A stretch of DNA of 64,000 nucleotides from Stichopus chloronotus. Taxonomy: Eukaryota; Echinodermata; Holothuroidea; Aspidochirotida; Stichopodidae. The stretch spans positions 11,362,705-11,426,704 of the forward strand of contig CM037846.1 in NCBI GenBank assembly GCA_021234535.1, given 5' to 3'. Positions 37,441 to 50,690 of this stretch are shown piece after piece. Within the stretch, counting starts at the first letter, position 1. Every line of letters starts with the position of its first letter. A program made the translations under genes and the position numbers. The notes below the pieces were generated by a model. The model was not told the origin of the DNA and ran no database searches. It saw nothing but the letters and a program-made list of their open reading frames with translations.

Positions 37441-37500
37441 AAGATCAACAGAGGTCAACAGACGTCAACAAAGGTGAACAGAGGTTACCAGAGGTCAAGT
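37441..37500 (+). repeat. Six-unit 10-bp tandem array of AGGTCA-like half-sites
   Basis: Six successive 10-mers, GAGGTCAACA and variants, fill these 60 bases exactly. Perfect AGGTCA is present in units two and six, and near-matches (ACGTCA, AGGTGA, AGGTTA) lie between. A six-base half-site every ten bases equals DR4 spacing, the arrangement bound by thyroid-hormone- and LXR-type nuclear receptors in complex with RXR. It may also be just a microsatellite. Confidence 0.7.
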
Positions 37501-40459
37501 TGAAAAAGTCTTTTGAAACACGAAACTGTATAGCTCAAGTTTTATACATCATTACGTGTTTTCATTTTGAACTTCAAACTATGCATACGTAGGCTCTTCG
37601 ATGAGAAAAGGATCAAGAGTATTATGGAACTTCCAGAATCATTTTAGTTCAATGTTGATATCACAGACGGATAAGCACGTAAATCCGAAGATGTGAGAGT
37701 CACTCCAAGCGTGAGTGGTAAGAAGATGGCTTTTAGTGATCAGTTGATCTCTGTCCTCCTCTATTGAGTTTCAAGGTCACTGTAGGACAAACATGGAACA
37801 GCCAGCTGTGATACAGTTTTATATCCTAGAGAAATCAAGATCAGACCAACTTTACTCAGAATTTTAAGGTTTGAAAAATCAGGCCCGTAGTAGGATAAGA
37901 CTAAGCACCGTAAAAACGTCATGCTCTCTTTCATAGCTCTATAGGTTAGTTCCCAGTGCGGAGACTGCGGATTGATACAAAAGTTGATTTTGGAAATCCC
38001 TGAAGGTCGTGTGACATGAAAATGACATTTGAAACACACTGAAGGATGTGTCAGTCATTGAAAACTGTTGAACGTAGCCACAATTCCATTAAGATCTGTC
38101 TGATGTTTACAATTGCAATGGAAAATTCTTGTCTCACCTGCATCATGAATAAACATTCGCAAAGTAGGTGAATTTGTGAAGTTGATTGGATGGACTCCTA
38201 TATGATATGTCTTATGTTAGCCTTTGTTAACTTGACCTTTATTTTAAGGACAATTGACAATTTGGTATGACCAGAGGGTTTTATTTTGGATGCATATATA
38301 TCTTTAAAAAGATGGATATCACTTAACCAATGCAAAACTCAGTAATAAAGAGGAAAAATATATCTGTGGCCTAACAAAAGAAATACTAACACCGTGCAAC
38401 ACTCCACATCATCTGTTTTGCATTGTCATCAAACTATGAAAAGTCATACCTCAAACATGGTAAAAGCATTGAACATAACTCCAATGGATTTTCATTCAGG
38501 GTTTCACTCCACAACTTCTGAAGGAAGCTTACTCTTCTAGATGCATGTCACTTGGTCTTTGAGGCATCCGTCGTGCTCATTGCAAATAAACTGTTGGTGA
38601 TTTTGGTAGTTATCATACATTATTACCATGACAAAATTCAGTTCCTGAGATAGAGCTCGAAAAGCAGTCTTAAAAAAAATAATAAAAGAAAAGAAGGGAT
38701 TAGAATTTTGTCAATAGAGGATGAGTAGTCATGAGAAACATTTTACAACACTTTCTGTGCAGTTTTCTCTCAAATTAGTCAGATGTCCTTGATGCACTCA
38801 AATTTCCCATTAAAAAAAAAAAAAAAACACTCGTTGAAGTTTCATGCAGATATTGTTGAAATAGTAAGGGATACAACAATGTCATTTGTCAAAGATTCAA
38901 ATGCTTGTTATGATATGTGCTTCCTTGACCCTTCCATTCATTGATAAACTGTGGAATTACTGTAGTTAGATTTTACTAATTTATGTCTAGCATTCATCCA
39001 CATGCACGAACCCTGCATGCCGCATGGTATGTTGATCGGCCAAAATGTTTTCCCAATGCATGCCTAGAGCTGCCTTCCTTTAGAGGTGTACATGCAGGCA
39101 CAGTACTGTGCACTCATAAGTTTTTGCACTATTCAGAATTTTCTCACACATTGAAAAAGTCCTATACATGTATAAATCTTGCAGATTGTGTTTACAGTGA
39201 TGAAAAGGTCATTTTTAGAACGCCATAAAAATTTTGCATTCATATGTATCCATGGGAAAAATGATGGAAGCTCCTAGTATAAACTGTACGTGTGTGACCC
39301 ACCCAGATGTGACCAGACCTGTGCAATCTAGAATTTGATGTGGCAAACTACAGGATCATTTCAAATTTTAGGTAATTTCAAATATTGCCACATAATACAC
39401 CGAACTTGACTGAAGCACACACACCGGTAGTATCACTTGTTTTAAATTTACTGGATTTAATTTGTCGATGTACTCTAATTGCTCTGCTGTAGGTTTATCT
39501 CCCTTCTCTAATTTTATTTTCCCTTTCATCTGCATGTCTCAACGAATGTTGATTGATCCGAAAGTCTCCTCTTTAAATCTGAAGAGATTTTTCATCATCT
39601 TGGTGCTCAAACAGATAAGTTGCACTGGCCAGTAATCACCAAAAAAAAAAAAATTACAATCACAGTGTGCAAAAGTTAACTTTATTGCTCCTCTGAGATG
39701 AACGTTCACCCAAGAGCATGTTTCTTCCACAATTGGTGACCGTAAGTGTGACGTTTATGTGCAGCCATGAATAAACAAAACCATTAAATGGTCGCTAACA
39801 AATTTGCTTTCCTATTTGTTTCAAGCTGTCATCAGTGTTGACACAAACCATTAAGAGGGAATGAATGGGCAGGGGGGGGGGGGAGATGGCTGCATCTCAA
39901 TTGACCTTTAAAGATAAAAACGAAAATGAAGAGCAGAGATGGAGGAGCATCATTGCGAGTTTAAATTGATGAAGTTTGGAGGCATCCCTGTCATCGTAGC
40001 ATTTTCACCGGCCTTTCATCGCGGAGCAGATCTGCTTGCTGCCTTTTCTCTCAATTAAATGAGCAAATGAAAAACAAAAAAGGGAGGGAGGGAAAGCTTG
40101 ATTGCAGAAGATTGAGGAAGTCTTGCTAAATTTGGCTCTCCCGATGTTAAATGCATCGCTGTGTCCATGAACCAAAGTGTAGTGCAACAAAGACACTGCG
40201 ATCACCCTGCAACAGTAATGCCAAGGAATATGTCTAGGCCACAAACCAAGTTTTCCTGCTTTTTCTCACAATTTTTTTTTCCCTAGCAAAGTTCACAGAT
40301 TAAGAGTAAAATTTAAAATCGTCTTGAAAATCTATGCAGCCATGTAATCAGCAATTGTGGAAGAGGCCTGCGGTTTATCATGTCAGGCTCTACCAACTTA
40401 ACTTTGCCTTCTTTTTTTTTTTTTTAAAGGAAGGTGCATATGCGAAAACTTAATGGGAA

Positions 40460-40570
40460 ACCACTTTACTGAGACATGGCCAGGCTTCGGGATCGAACCC
40501 TGAACCTCCCTGTTGCCCAGCTTCATTGCTTCAGACCTGGCTTAGATGATAAACACTACAATTACTGTAG
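40460..40570 (-). repeat. Possible tRNA-derived SINE fragment
   Basis: On the minus strand GGGTTCGATCCC (40500-40489) is a near-perfect pol III B-box, and an A-rich stretch follows about 60 bases downstream (near 40425). A convincing A-box and a full tRNA fold were not found. Confidence 0.35.
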
Positions 40571-40647
40571 TTGTTTCTGTATATCATGCAGTGTTGTGAT
40601 TTCAAACCTTTTCAGCAGCTTTGAGAAAGATATAATTTGCTACTCAC

Positions 40648-40797
40648 CCCTTGGTAATTGACAATATACCAGTTCTTGTAACTGTACATTGGTGTCAGAA
40701 TTACTTGATCTTTAACTTGGACTGTAATTTGGTTGGCAAATTCAAACTTTGAAAGGGCCAGGAATCTTATATTGACATCAAACTGATTATTCCACTC
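40648..40797 (-). CDS. Candidate 150-bp exon of an unidentified gene
   Basis: The acceptor TTTCCTCTGTCTGCAG and the donor GGG|gtgagtag are both strong. Between them are exactly 50 stop-free codons, phase 0 at both ends. The peptide begins EWNNQFDVNIRFLALSKFEF and ends PMYSYKNWYIVNYQG. Its mix of aromatic, charged and aliphatic residues looks like a folded domain, not a chance frame. I do not recognise the family. An upstream partner exon with matching phase lies at 41628-41588. It would be a minus-strand gene between VPS41 and the right-hand gene, possibly nested in an intron of the latter, or a captured or transposon-derived exon. Confidence 0.5.
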
Positions 40798-41587
40798 CTG
40801 CAGACAGAGGAAACGATTGTTTATGAAAGCTGGAGTCGAAAGTTTGTCAGTGAAAGTCAAATTCAGTGGAATATGTCATAGCTACTACACACAAACATTG
40901 TTTAAATGCCCTATTTTTGCTTTAAATTTCATTTCCACGCCCATTGATCTCTTTGATTTCAAGTAATGGAGATAGAGACAGAGAGATAGAGATGACTGTT
41001 TATTGTCCATCAATAATGGTGATTAACTTCTATGCTTTCTTGGAGAGTCTGAATTCTGTAGGGCCAACAGAAGTGTTCAGTACTCAAATATCTGGAAGAT
41101 GAGTGCGTAGTTCTCTTTCAGATTTTGTGACAGGTGATCTTTTCCCCGACATTCTCGTCCCAGAAACACTGACAAAGAACAAAGCTAAATGACCAGGTAA
41201 TTGCCAGTACAACTCATATTCCTTGGTACCTTTTCATAATGTCTTTATTTTCAAACAACACAGATGTGAAAGCTTTTTTTTTGTTTCTTGCTGTTCAAAT
41301 TACTTTATGACCAAGGTAGGATACAGCACCTGCCCCACAAACAAACCTCAAGAGGCAATTTTAACTGACCCTACATAGAATGGTAGAAAATGTAGTTTGG
41401 CTGAGGAAAAGTAGAGAAGTTTAAAGAGTGAAACCCAGCCCTGGCAATACAGTATGAGACTCAAAAAGAAAATTGCATTACTGTATATTTGAATGAATTG
41501 ATTACTGTGTACCGACCTATGTAACATCTGCAGTAGTTGTAAAGCCAGCTTACGGTACAGTACTTCTCCTTTAATTTTCTGATTTAC

Positions 41588-41628
41588 CTTCATTGCGGCT
41601 CTGTTGGCGCCTAAGTACTTCATCAAAA
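41588..41628 (-). CDS. Candidate 41-bp exon, possible partner of the 40648-40797 exon
   Basis: After an acceptor reading AAAAACAG, 41 bases encode (2 bases) LMKYLGANRAAMK and end in phase 0 at AAG|gtaaat. This fits the phase-0 acceptor 790 bases downstream and would give NRAAMK|EWNNQF across the junction. The acceptor lacks a good pyrimidine tract, so this exon is less sure than its partner. Confidence 0.3.
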
Positions 41629-44600
41629 CTGTTTTTATCAAATCTCATCAGTAGATCTATTATGTGAAGGGTCTCAAACCTGACACTGCCATACTTGTAG
41701 CTTGGCTAGTAAAGCATGATATGGAGAGATCGTACCCTCAGACAAGGCGCTCTGCTTCCTCTTTTCCTCAAAACCCTTGGTACAGTATGTAAAAAAGTGT
41801 ATACATAGTCAGCTTTTAGCCGTCCTGACATCGGTGATGAATGGCGTGACACCAGAATCACCTGAAATTTCACACCGGATTGCCTGATTTACGATTCTCG
41901 TTTGCCTGGTTACACAGGAACGTAAGGTGGCAGCTGCGCTTCAAAGACGAGCCTGCCTGATTGAGATTCTCCCTCGCCTGCGGACCTGTGCTTCTGTCGT
42001 ATGCTTAGATTTTGCAACTTCCTAGAAGATTTCATGTTTGGGATTAGAATGTTTGAAGTCAAATATTCGTACATGAATGGACTTAGAAATATACGGCGTC
42101 TCATACAGTCTCTTCTACACAATATAGGTATTTGACCATGTATGGATGCTTTTGTGATGCTTTGTATGGATCAGTTCGACTGGTGTCGTTACATGATCAA
42201 ATCTCCAGGGAATAACAAAGCCAGATGGACCAGACACACTCAAATTTAGGTCCTAGTTCTGATTTTCATCATGTTTTATTTGTGGGGGTTCTGTGCTGAA
42301 ATGCGCAGTAAACAGGGCTAGATGAAAACACATACCTGTACATGTCACAGAATTTGTTGGGTCAGCTTGGATGCAGAAAATGTACATTGCTATCATGGGA
42401 AATGATCTTGACGTCTGATCCGATCGTCAAGGCCTGATCTGAACCCATAGCACCCATAGGTACGATGATCAATAGTATCCAGTACACATGTATTCTCGTG
42501 TGTGTCTTTTGAAGTGAAGTTACTATGTGTTTACAAACAAGCTAAGGTTTACAAATAAGGGTCAACTCAAACAAGTGACATCCAGTTTTGTGTGGAGTTA
42601 CTGTAACTAAATACTATAGGCAAATAGTAAACAATAGACATTGTGGTTTGTGCATTAATGCATAAATAGGCTGTTGTTATTGATTGGAAGATGCTGACCA
42701 TTAATTAAATGAAACGAAGAATACTAGCGAAAACAGATTAAAAATATATGCCCTCAAGTGCAGTGTCTTGTTACCAGGAATTTTAACACCAATAATCATG
42801 AAATCAAGCATACCGTATAATCTTCCTTTGTGATACATGTTTTAAATGTTCTGTTCTCAAATTGGGTTAATTTTTGTCCCCACTGGCAAAGATTTTATTA
42901 TAATTTCAATGTAATAAGTAGGCCTACAGTGCACTGTACAAAGATAAAAGCTTAAATGGAATGCTGCCCATTTAACCGGGGATAAAACCAAGGCAGTTCT
43001 TAAGCAGCCAGGTTCCACTACATTACATTCCTTTGACGGGAAATAGTTTTGAGGCGTAATGTCATACCCTGTAAGAATACAGGAAAACCTTTCCAACAAC
43101 TATAACACTGCTCTCTCTCTGAGTACTGTTACCCCACCTCAAATTTTAGCACTGTACGTTTCCTGATGCGTATATGCAATCATGGGGGGTCAGTTTGTCC
43201 ATCTTTGATAAACAGTCCTATTCCACCCCCAGTCCAGAACCTCAATCACTTTGCATCATAGTTCTCCCACACCATCCCAAATGGCTTTATTGTTTCCCTA
43301 TGAAGGTAAATTACACGCGGCTCTGGCGATGCCAGGTAGAACTTGATCTTTCTGTTTCTCCTAATGATTCCCTACTTTTGACAAAACAGTGCACAGGCCT
43401 CGCGAAAAAACCAATCGCTTAAAAACAGACAGTTATCGATTTCCACAAATGTTGCTCAAGGCAGTCAACCTCAAAATGAAAATGTCCCCAAAGTTTTTCT
43501 TCTGCAATTTGCTAAATTGGATGGAAAGTACAGTAGACATTGGATTGTATAGCTTTTAAGAGGGTAGTTTGATTTACCAATCAGACAAATCCCATGCTCC
43601 CACTGAAACTAGCCTGAACAGAGCTTACCCAGGAGTGGTTAATTGAAATATAATGAGATGGGAGAGTCTGCCTCAGCTGCCCCGAAACCGAAATGGTCGC
43701 TGACATCAAAGAACAGACTTTGTGCAGTGTAGTTGGCCTGTGAGTCCACGGGTAGATGGATAGGACAAAGGCAGGAGCAGCACTTGTTAGGCAAGAAGCC
43801 AGATGCAACACAAAAATGTTATATCCTGCTTTGACAGTGGGACCGACATCAGTTTTATGCGAATTTAGAAACTAGAACAATTGTAAGAAGTTTTAATAAA
43901 AATGTGAGTCACATTTATGAGGTATAGGTAGTTATGACATACAACCTACATAACTGTTTGCACTTTCTTTCTCCAAATCAAGTAATTATTTATAAAATTT
44001 TGATAAAATGGTCTGCTGATGACAAATTTTGCTAAAAAGTACCACAACAGAGAGAAGAAAAAAATGGTAAGTTTTTTAATCTTTTTACACAGAAGACAAA
44101 GTGGAAGAAATATGAGTACATCTTTTATGCCCCTCCAGTAGCTTGAACATTGGATGTTGTTTGGTTGATGGTCATAAGGGTTTACCTGGAGAGTTCAGGT
44201 AAACACTGGTGGCCTTACACCAAACAAGAAAGAATGTGCAAAAAGCTATTTGAGATGTATAACTACCTATCCTCTCATAATACAGGAATGACAGAGAGAG
44301 AATGTTAGAGGGACTGTTCAATAATACTAGTGACCTGATAAACAGTGAAACAATTTATGTTTTTGCAATGGTATAACATGATTTCAGTCAATGACCCAAG
44401 ACCATCTCTTGTTATCTCTGGTGCAGTAGAACTGCAGTGGTTTGGAAAAAACCTCCTATCATCGTGAGCTGCTGGTACTCATGTGAGAAGGAGCCTTTAA
44501 ACAGATTGCCTTTCTTATTGTCATTCCTCACCAGCACTTGCTGCTATCTTTGACAAAACCAAAGCTCAATATTTTTTTTTTTTAATCAAAGCAGACTATC

Positions 44601-46213
44601 TAGACAGGAAATAACACACACAAAATAGTGAGCTGTTCGCACTCAGCCACATGGCATTTGATCGGTATGTAGCTTAAAATTGATGTTGAACTTTTATGTG
44701 TTTGGTGACAAAATGTTTACATTGCCTTTTGACATCATGATTGTTGTGTCGAGCCTTCGTGTGCAGAACATGGCACCTATAGTTTGAAAAGCTGAGGTAT
44801 TTACTGGTTGCACCTTACCTCAGTACTGGTTACACCTGCATAATGTCAACATGTCCAACCAAGGATTATCCAAATGCAGCTGTGTTGGTTTTTTATCAAA
44901 ATGCTGTTGTGTCATTATAGTACACCCCTTTTGTTTGGCTCTGTAGTCTTTTTTTGAGGTTGATAATGCAAGTTTGTTGAGCCATTTTAATCCTCTAATA
45001 TCATGGCCTTGGTAATTGTCTGAAATAATCTGATAATTGGGAACACCTGAGGATTTATGCAACTCTTAATTTTGAATGTATTCAGCAAATTGTACAGCAA
45101 GGACACATCCAGGACTTTTTTCTTTTTTTTGTTGGGGGAAGGTGTGTTCAACTCCCTGGTAAGATTCACCCATTGTGGGGACATGCTGGCTATCTGGGAG
45201 GCTTGCAAAAAGACGGTGCTCTGATGACATGGTGTACGAGTTTCTACTCGAAAACTTTGACAAGGAGAGCAACAATGAGATGAAATGTGAAAATCACAAT
45301 TTGTGAATTTTGGAGGGTGCACCCTCTCTGGATCCACCATAGTACTGCAGCACTAAATACAACAGTGTTGTGTAGTGTCATCTGCTAGGTCAATGCACAG
45401 ATCAGTTGTAGTGTACTTTAGGCAACCCAATAAACTCAAGTTAACTAGCACCATCTCGTAATTACTCAACAGAAATATATATATGCTATTCTTCCCAAAT
45501 AAGTAATTTTGCATTATTAAAGTTTCCAGATGGATCACCCCTTTATCTGCAGCCATTTCCAAAAAATCAAATTTCTTAGCTCACATACTTCACAGAAATT
45601 GATCTCTTTCGTACGAAGACTTGTATGTGCCAATGAATCCGTTAAACTCCCGTCACTTTGAGTAATTGTCATAAGATTGGTCCAGATTAAGCCTTACATT
45701 GGATGCATGTCAGCATCACTTCTATCGGACAGTGACAGCTCTGTGTATAGCCATCACAAGCGTGCGCGTTCTAGAGAAAATAATCATTCACTGTCCACTG
45801 ATTGTCATGTCCAATTGCATCATGATACGTCACAAATTAGGAGTCAAAATTACCGTAATTTGTCACTTGAATGGAGAGAATAAGGGGAATTTTTGACAGA
45901 AAATGCCGAATTTTGAGTTTTTCTGAAGCTTCCCCAGCAGTCGTTTGTGAGATAGACTTTATTAAACCCCACATGGGGTGGGAAGGCTCCCATAACAGGA
46001 AACGGACAACATAGCACTAGTGCAATGTACAAAGCTAGTACTGTAACTATACATACACAGATATCAGAAAAAAAAAATTAAATTCGGTAAATGGTTGAGA
46101 CATATAAGACAAATACATTAAAAGAGTAAAAGAGTAAAGAGTAAAAGTTCTCAATGTTGAGAAGTCTTATGAAGCAGTTAGTTGTAACAAGAGCAAACTC
46201 CCTGGTAGAAGAG

Positions 46214-46260
46214 GCAAAAGTGATGACGGTGATTTGAGATGCAAAAGTGATGACGGTGAT
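46214..46260 (+). repeat. Two-copy 27-bp tandem repeat
   Basis: GCAAAAGTGATGACGGTGAT is present identically at 46214 and 46241. Just upstream is a short GAGTAAAA-type run (about 46122-46148). Confidence 0.85.
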
Positions 46261-46488
46261 GTCTCTGAGAAGTACTGTATTAAGTTTGGCAGCACGATGG
46301 CCTTAACGTATGAATAAGCCACTATAAATTGATGGTAATTTCATGAATTTGGATGTTTTTTTCTTTTGTGACGACACTGGTTCTGTAGATGGTATATATT
46401 TGTTATTTTCTTCATGATGTGCCCTTTCCTCTTGCATGTCTCTACACTTCTGCAGTACTTTTGGAATCCAAGTAATCTAGAAAAGGTT

Positions 46489-47025
46489 AGTTTCAAATTA
46501 AGTGGTAAGCATGCAGAAGGGCGGTGGCCAGATACACACACACACACACAAAATTGCCAGATGCTAGACCATGGTCAATACGGTAATGCATAGGTTATAT
46601 GAGGTGAGTACGTCGCTAGCGAATTCCCAAACCAATGAGTTTTGGGGAGTTTCAAATTCAGTGGTAAGCATGCTATAGATACTCTATACAAGAGTACTGT
46701 AGCATGGTGGATCATTGTTAAAAATTATGTAGTAATGCAGAAACTGCCACTTGAGGACAAAATAATTTCTTTCATTATAGATGTTGACACTGATTCCAAT
46801 TTTGGTGAAGTTTAATTGTCCCATTTACAAAATTTGGCAACAGAGGTGTAAATTCAAAGCAATTTCCTTTAGCCAAACGAGAGTGAGCCTCGGTTCAGAG
46901 GGCACGGTGTCAGAATAGATTTGGATTACACTTTGAGCTTGGTTATACTTAATGCATGAGTAAGCAAAGGGTAAGTATAGTCATTCATGAATACCCACAC
47001 CAGTGAGTTGTGGGGAATTTCCTTT
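46489..47025 (+). repeat. Dispersed repeat cluster with CA microsatellite (copy A)
   Basis: A segment with a CA run (about 46534-46550), then AAATTGCCAGATGCTAGACC and AAACCAATGAGTTTTGGGGA, is nearly identical to about 62091-62240. It is flanked by direct repeats TTTCAAATTMAGTGGTAAGC (about 46490 and 46650). Downstream, ATACCCACACCAGTGAGTTG (about 46989-47008) recurs near 56221. No protein frame survives. Confidence 0.75.
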
Positions 47026-48279
47026 TCTTTTACTTTGTGGGGGGAGGGGGATCTGACTTGGCTCCTTCACACCTCTGTTTTAATAGAATTAAATTGTTCA
47101 AAATGTGCTGATTTTACCTCTATTTTGTGTTTGCAGAACTGGCTCTAACTTAAAGCATCACTTGATGTCTTTGATGCCTTGCAGTTGTATATGACACATC
47201 TGGCTGTGCAGGTTGTTTTGACCAACTCTCTGCAGGCTGTGCAGAATTGTTTCCCTTTCCCCTTAATCTTGTAATCACTGTATGGTACTGTAGATACAGT
47301 AGTTGTGCATTTGTGTAGGGAGACAGGTAAGTCTGTCACCCGTGTCAACATCCAAACCAGATGACTTTCAGTTGCTGCAAAACTGTAGGAATGAAACACC
47401 AAAGTTGTCATACCTACATGTTCAATCATTATGTTTATGATATTCTTGCGGAAGTCATCCTTTTTATTGATCATCATGACTTCAACAAAACAGGTGGTGC
47501 ATGTCAATCGTGATGCTGGTCACATGTAGGATAAATTGGGTTCAAAATTAATAGTTGAGGCAAGCATTAAAGTCATGTAAAAACATTTTTTCCAACTGAA
47601 TAATATGAATTTATCAAGAAGCCTCGCATGGCAAAAGATGCTAAACCTTTTCATCCTCTTTTAAATACATTCTACCGCTCTCCTTTTCCTTTCTCTTAGC
47701 TGTTCACCTTCTGACGCCATCGGCGTATAATCATCCGCTATTGGTTTGCATACATCTCTTTGTCATGCTTTTATTTGTGGAGGGGGGAAACAGAGGAGAA
47801 CGAAAAAAACGCAATGCGTTTCAGTGTCAAGACATGATGTGGTCCGTGCTAAATGAATAACATTGGCATTTAAAATTTTGCTGTTTGGCAATGCAAAAGG
47901 CAATCAATCAGCAAGAGGTACCCTAATCTTTATCTATGAACTACTTTTTCTTTCGCTGACAAGATCTTTTCGTACGCTCGTTACAGTCGCTGGTCATTGT
48001 CCATGCAAACCACTCTGCTTGTCCAATCGACATCGAGTGAAAGTTGTTGACTGAAAGATATAGACGGAAGTGTTACATGCATACCCTGATGCACAGTCGT
48101 ATAGGTAGCATAGATCGAGTTTTGGTGTCAAGACTATGAGGGGCGAAAGGAATTCTCCATTTGGTGTTCTTATTCACCAGATTTGAGAAAAAGGTGAAAC
48201 TGTACTTGTATGTTGGTGCTGACTCTGGACGCTCAATCGAAATCACTGTGTACAACTCTGTTGCTTTAAATTTACTTAC

Positions 48280-48430
48280 TAACCCACACATACCTTTCTC
48301 AACACAACAACTGCACTCCCATCTACCATGCCAAGAGTGCTTGTATCCTTGCCTTTGGCACCATCTGGTCTGATAGTGCCCCCTTCCCATCCTGCCATCC
48401 TACCGTATGTGTTAGGAGTGTGGAAGTCTC
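48280..48430 (-). mobile_element. Foldback element, degraded copy
   Basis: The left end TACCTTTCTCAACACAACAA, then CTGCACTCCCATCT, matches the arm of the element at 58626-58809. The interior (CTTTGGCACCATCTG...CCTTCCCATCCTG) matches that element's interior in the opposite orientation. The right arm is diverged (GGAGTGTGGAAGTCTCAACA). Confidence 0.6.
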
Positions 48431-50645
48431 AACAAAATTCTATTGTTAGTAAATAATCAGGGAGTATTGGGATATCAATAGGTGTAATGTGGACACGTTA
48501 TGGGCAGTCATTTTGCACTCTTCCCCCCCCCTCCCCCACCCTACAGTAGATAATTAGATACATATGTAAGGTCACCTCTTTTTACAATTATGCTCTTGTT
48601 CTTGAGGTACTATAAGTGGCAGATTTACTGTACTTTCCTTCTTTGTGCATCTTCTGTTAGGAACAATTTACTCAGTGTCATATTCTTTCATAAAGTGGTC
48701 ACTGATATTTTTGGACTCACTATCATACAATCGTAAGCCCTGTTCCAAGTTATTATTATTAATTACGAATGTTCTCAAATTTTCAAATTTTGGTGTGTTA
48801 CCACGTTTTTACACAGCTATCTTCAAATGTACACTCTCCTTCATGTGCAGTGTGTAAATCATTTCCACGTTTGGAGTCAGACGACAAGTTTTTGGATTAC
48901 TTTCAGCGTGGAGAAACATATACTCAGAAAGGTTGCAGACAAGAAAAAAAAAGAAAGAGATAGATAGAGAGAAAGAGCAAAAGCAGCTTCACGTCTGCTT
49001 TTATCCATGTGAATCTAGAATGACAAATACACAATAATTAAATTCTGCTTGACTATGTTTGCATATGTTAAGGTTAAAGTATTAGTAACCATATTCTGGG
49101 TCATATATACCTTCAAAGCTGTTATAAACAACATCTTTTTCCACTCTCTCTCTCTCTTTCTCCCCGCATCTCCCTTTTTTTTTGTTTCTATTTTTTTTAC
49201 AAAAAGATTTCCTTTCGAGGGGCCCCATTTTACTTGCTAGCTTTCGTTCTTTGTCTCTTGTCGTCGTCGTGGTGTATTTTTGTGTGTTTGCATTTCTTAT
49301 GAGAGAATACTTGTAGTACCTGATGATAAAAAAAAAAAGAATGGAGGAGAAAGAGGAGAGAAAATGGCTCAAAGAGACAAAGAGCATCATCCTTGACGAT
49401 GAGGATGAAAGGTCTGCTGAGATGGGAACAGAGATGATATTAAATGCCAAACGAAAACAAGAGTTGTTCTATGTTTAGCATGTGGCATTTCTCAAAAGAA
49501 AAATAAAAAGATCCTAGAATTAAGACATGAGTTGATGATTTACCATGGAGACAACCCTAGGTATTTCTTGTCGTTTTATGTTGATAGATTTATATCATGT
49601 CTGATGCGCTTAATTAATCCCGATAGACTGCCAACTGAGTCTTCTGGTAAAATTATGGTTTATGTGAGTTTGCGTACCGCCCACTTGAAATTTGCCATGT
49701 TTTTGAGCCTGTGCTGGTGGTATGTATATGTGGCCTGCAGCAAGTCTGGTGTGGTAGCGTCTATAGAATCTTCCCATGCTGTTCTTCTGCATTAAGATTC
49801 TTTACCGCCTTTAATATATGGGACAATTCTTTACCGCTTTAAATTAGACTAAAATTGATCTTGCAACACTCTTATGAATTATCTACTCTATAATACATTT
49901 CTTGAAGCTTATGTATCATTCCAACTTAGTGTTCTGGCTTTGCCAATGCTCTTGGGTAGTAGTTGGTCTCCTCATTCACGAACATGTACCATGATACCAA
50001 CTACACCTGCATGTATACCCTCATTGATAGCTATTTCACAAATCACTCCATGCTGTTACTCTATCATTGATGATATTGTTATAAAGTGAGATTGCATCTT
50101 CATGAAATTTCTTGCTCTCAGATCATCTGGCTGTCTGGCATACTGTATCATTTAGTTTTTATCTTAATCTGGAGTTTCGCATACTACAGTAGCATACCAC
50201 AGTATCACACACAGATGAACTGTAAGCCTGTCTGTGGCCGGCCTTGGTGTATGAAGTCAACTGTTTTAATTTTCTTGTGTGAATGTCAAAATTATGCATG
50301 GTTTTAACCAACTTTCTACTGTGTATACATCGAGAAGACTTTAAGTTTGAATTGCACTGGCTATTACTTAAACTGTAAAACATACATGTATTTTTGCTGT
50401 TCACATGTCTGCACTAAATCACACATGTGCACTCAACTGAACTATCACAAACAATTTTTAGATGTGCGAACTCCCTAGGTGTGCTTATAGAGTGTTGTAG
50501 GACCAGTCGATTTTAAGTGAAATAGGAGCTGTAATAATGGCGTGAAGGAAAGTGAGAGAATAACTTAAAGATCTCCAGTCGTTCTACTGTGGATGGCAGC
50601 ATTCCAGAATACGTTTGTGTTGTTACTGTATTAGGACAGTAACAA

Positions 50646-50690
50646 ATGTTTGAAGTGAGGGTTTGTAATGTTTGAAGTGAGCGTTTGTAA
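50646..50690 (+). repeat. Two-copy 21-bp tandem repeat
   Basis: TGTTTGAAGTGAGGGTTTGTAA is followed directly by a second copy with one change (GAGCG for GAGGG). It is short and of no evident function. Confidence 0.8.

Larger units (their letters stand above)
32171..40647. other. Long non-coding stretch
   Basis: No coding region can be supported. The stretch holds a degenerate repeat cluster (34938-35376), twin hairpins (37221-37263), a 10-bp-period array (37441-37500), homopolymer runs (36196-36211, 38813-38827), a 13-base G run near 39872 and a possible SINE fragment near 40489. Confidence 0.5.
40798..46488. other. Long non-coding stretch
   Basis: Apart from the short exon candidate at 41588-41628, no coding region is supported. 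It holds scattered poly-T runs (for example about 41275-41283 and 44571-44583) and a 27-bp two-copy repeat at 46214-46260. Open frames near 41348-41641 and 44820-45340 lack domains. Confidence 0.5.

Noticed and set aside
44987..45340. 117-codon minus-strand frame.
   Set aside because: No domain; interrupted by lysine codons from an A-run, and no exon signals at its ends.
47145..47507. 120-codon open frame on the minus strand.
   Set aside because: Cysteine/threonine-rich chance translation of AT-rich DNA, no domain or splice context.
49082..49450. 122-codon open frame on the minus strand.
   Set aside because: It spans simple T/C-rich and A/G-rich tracts, which give long stop-poor frames of low complexity.
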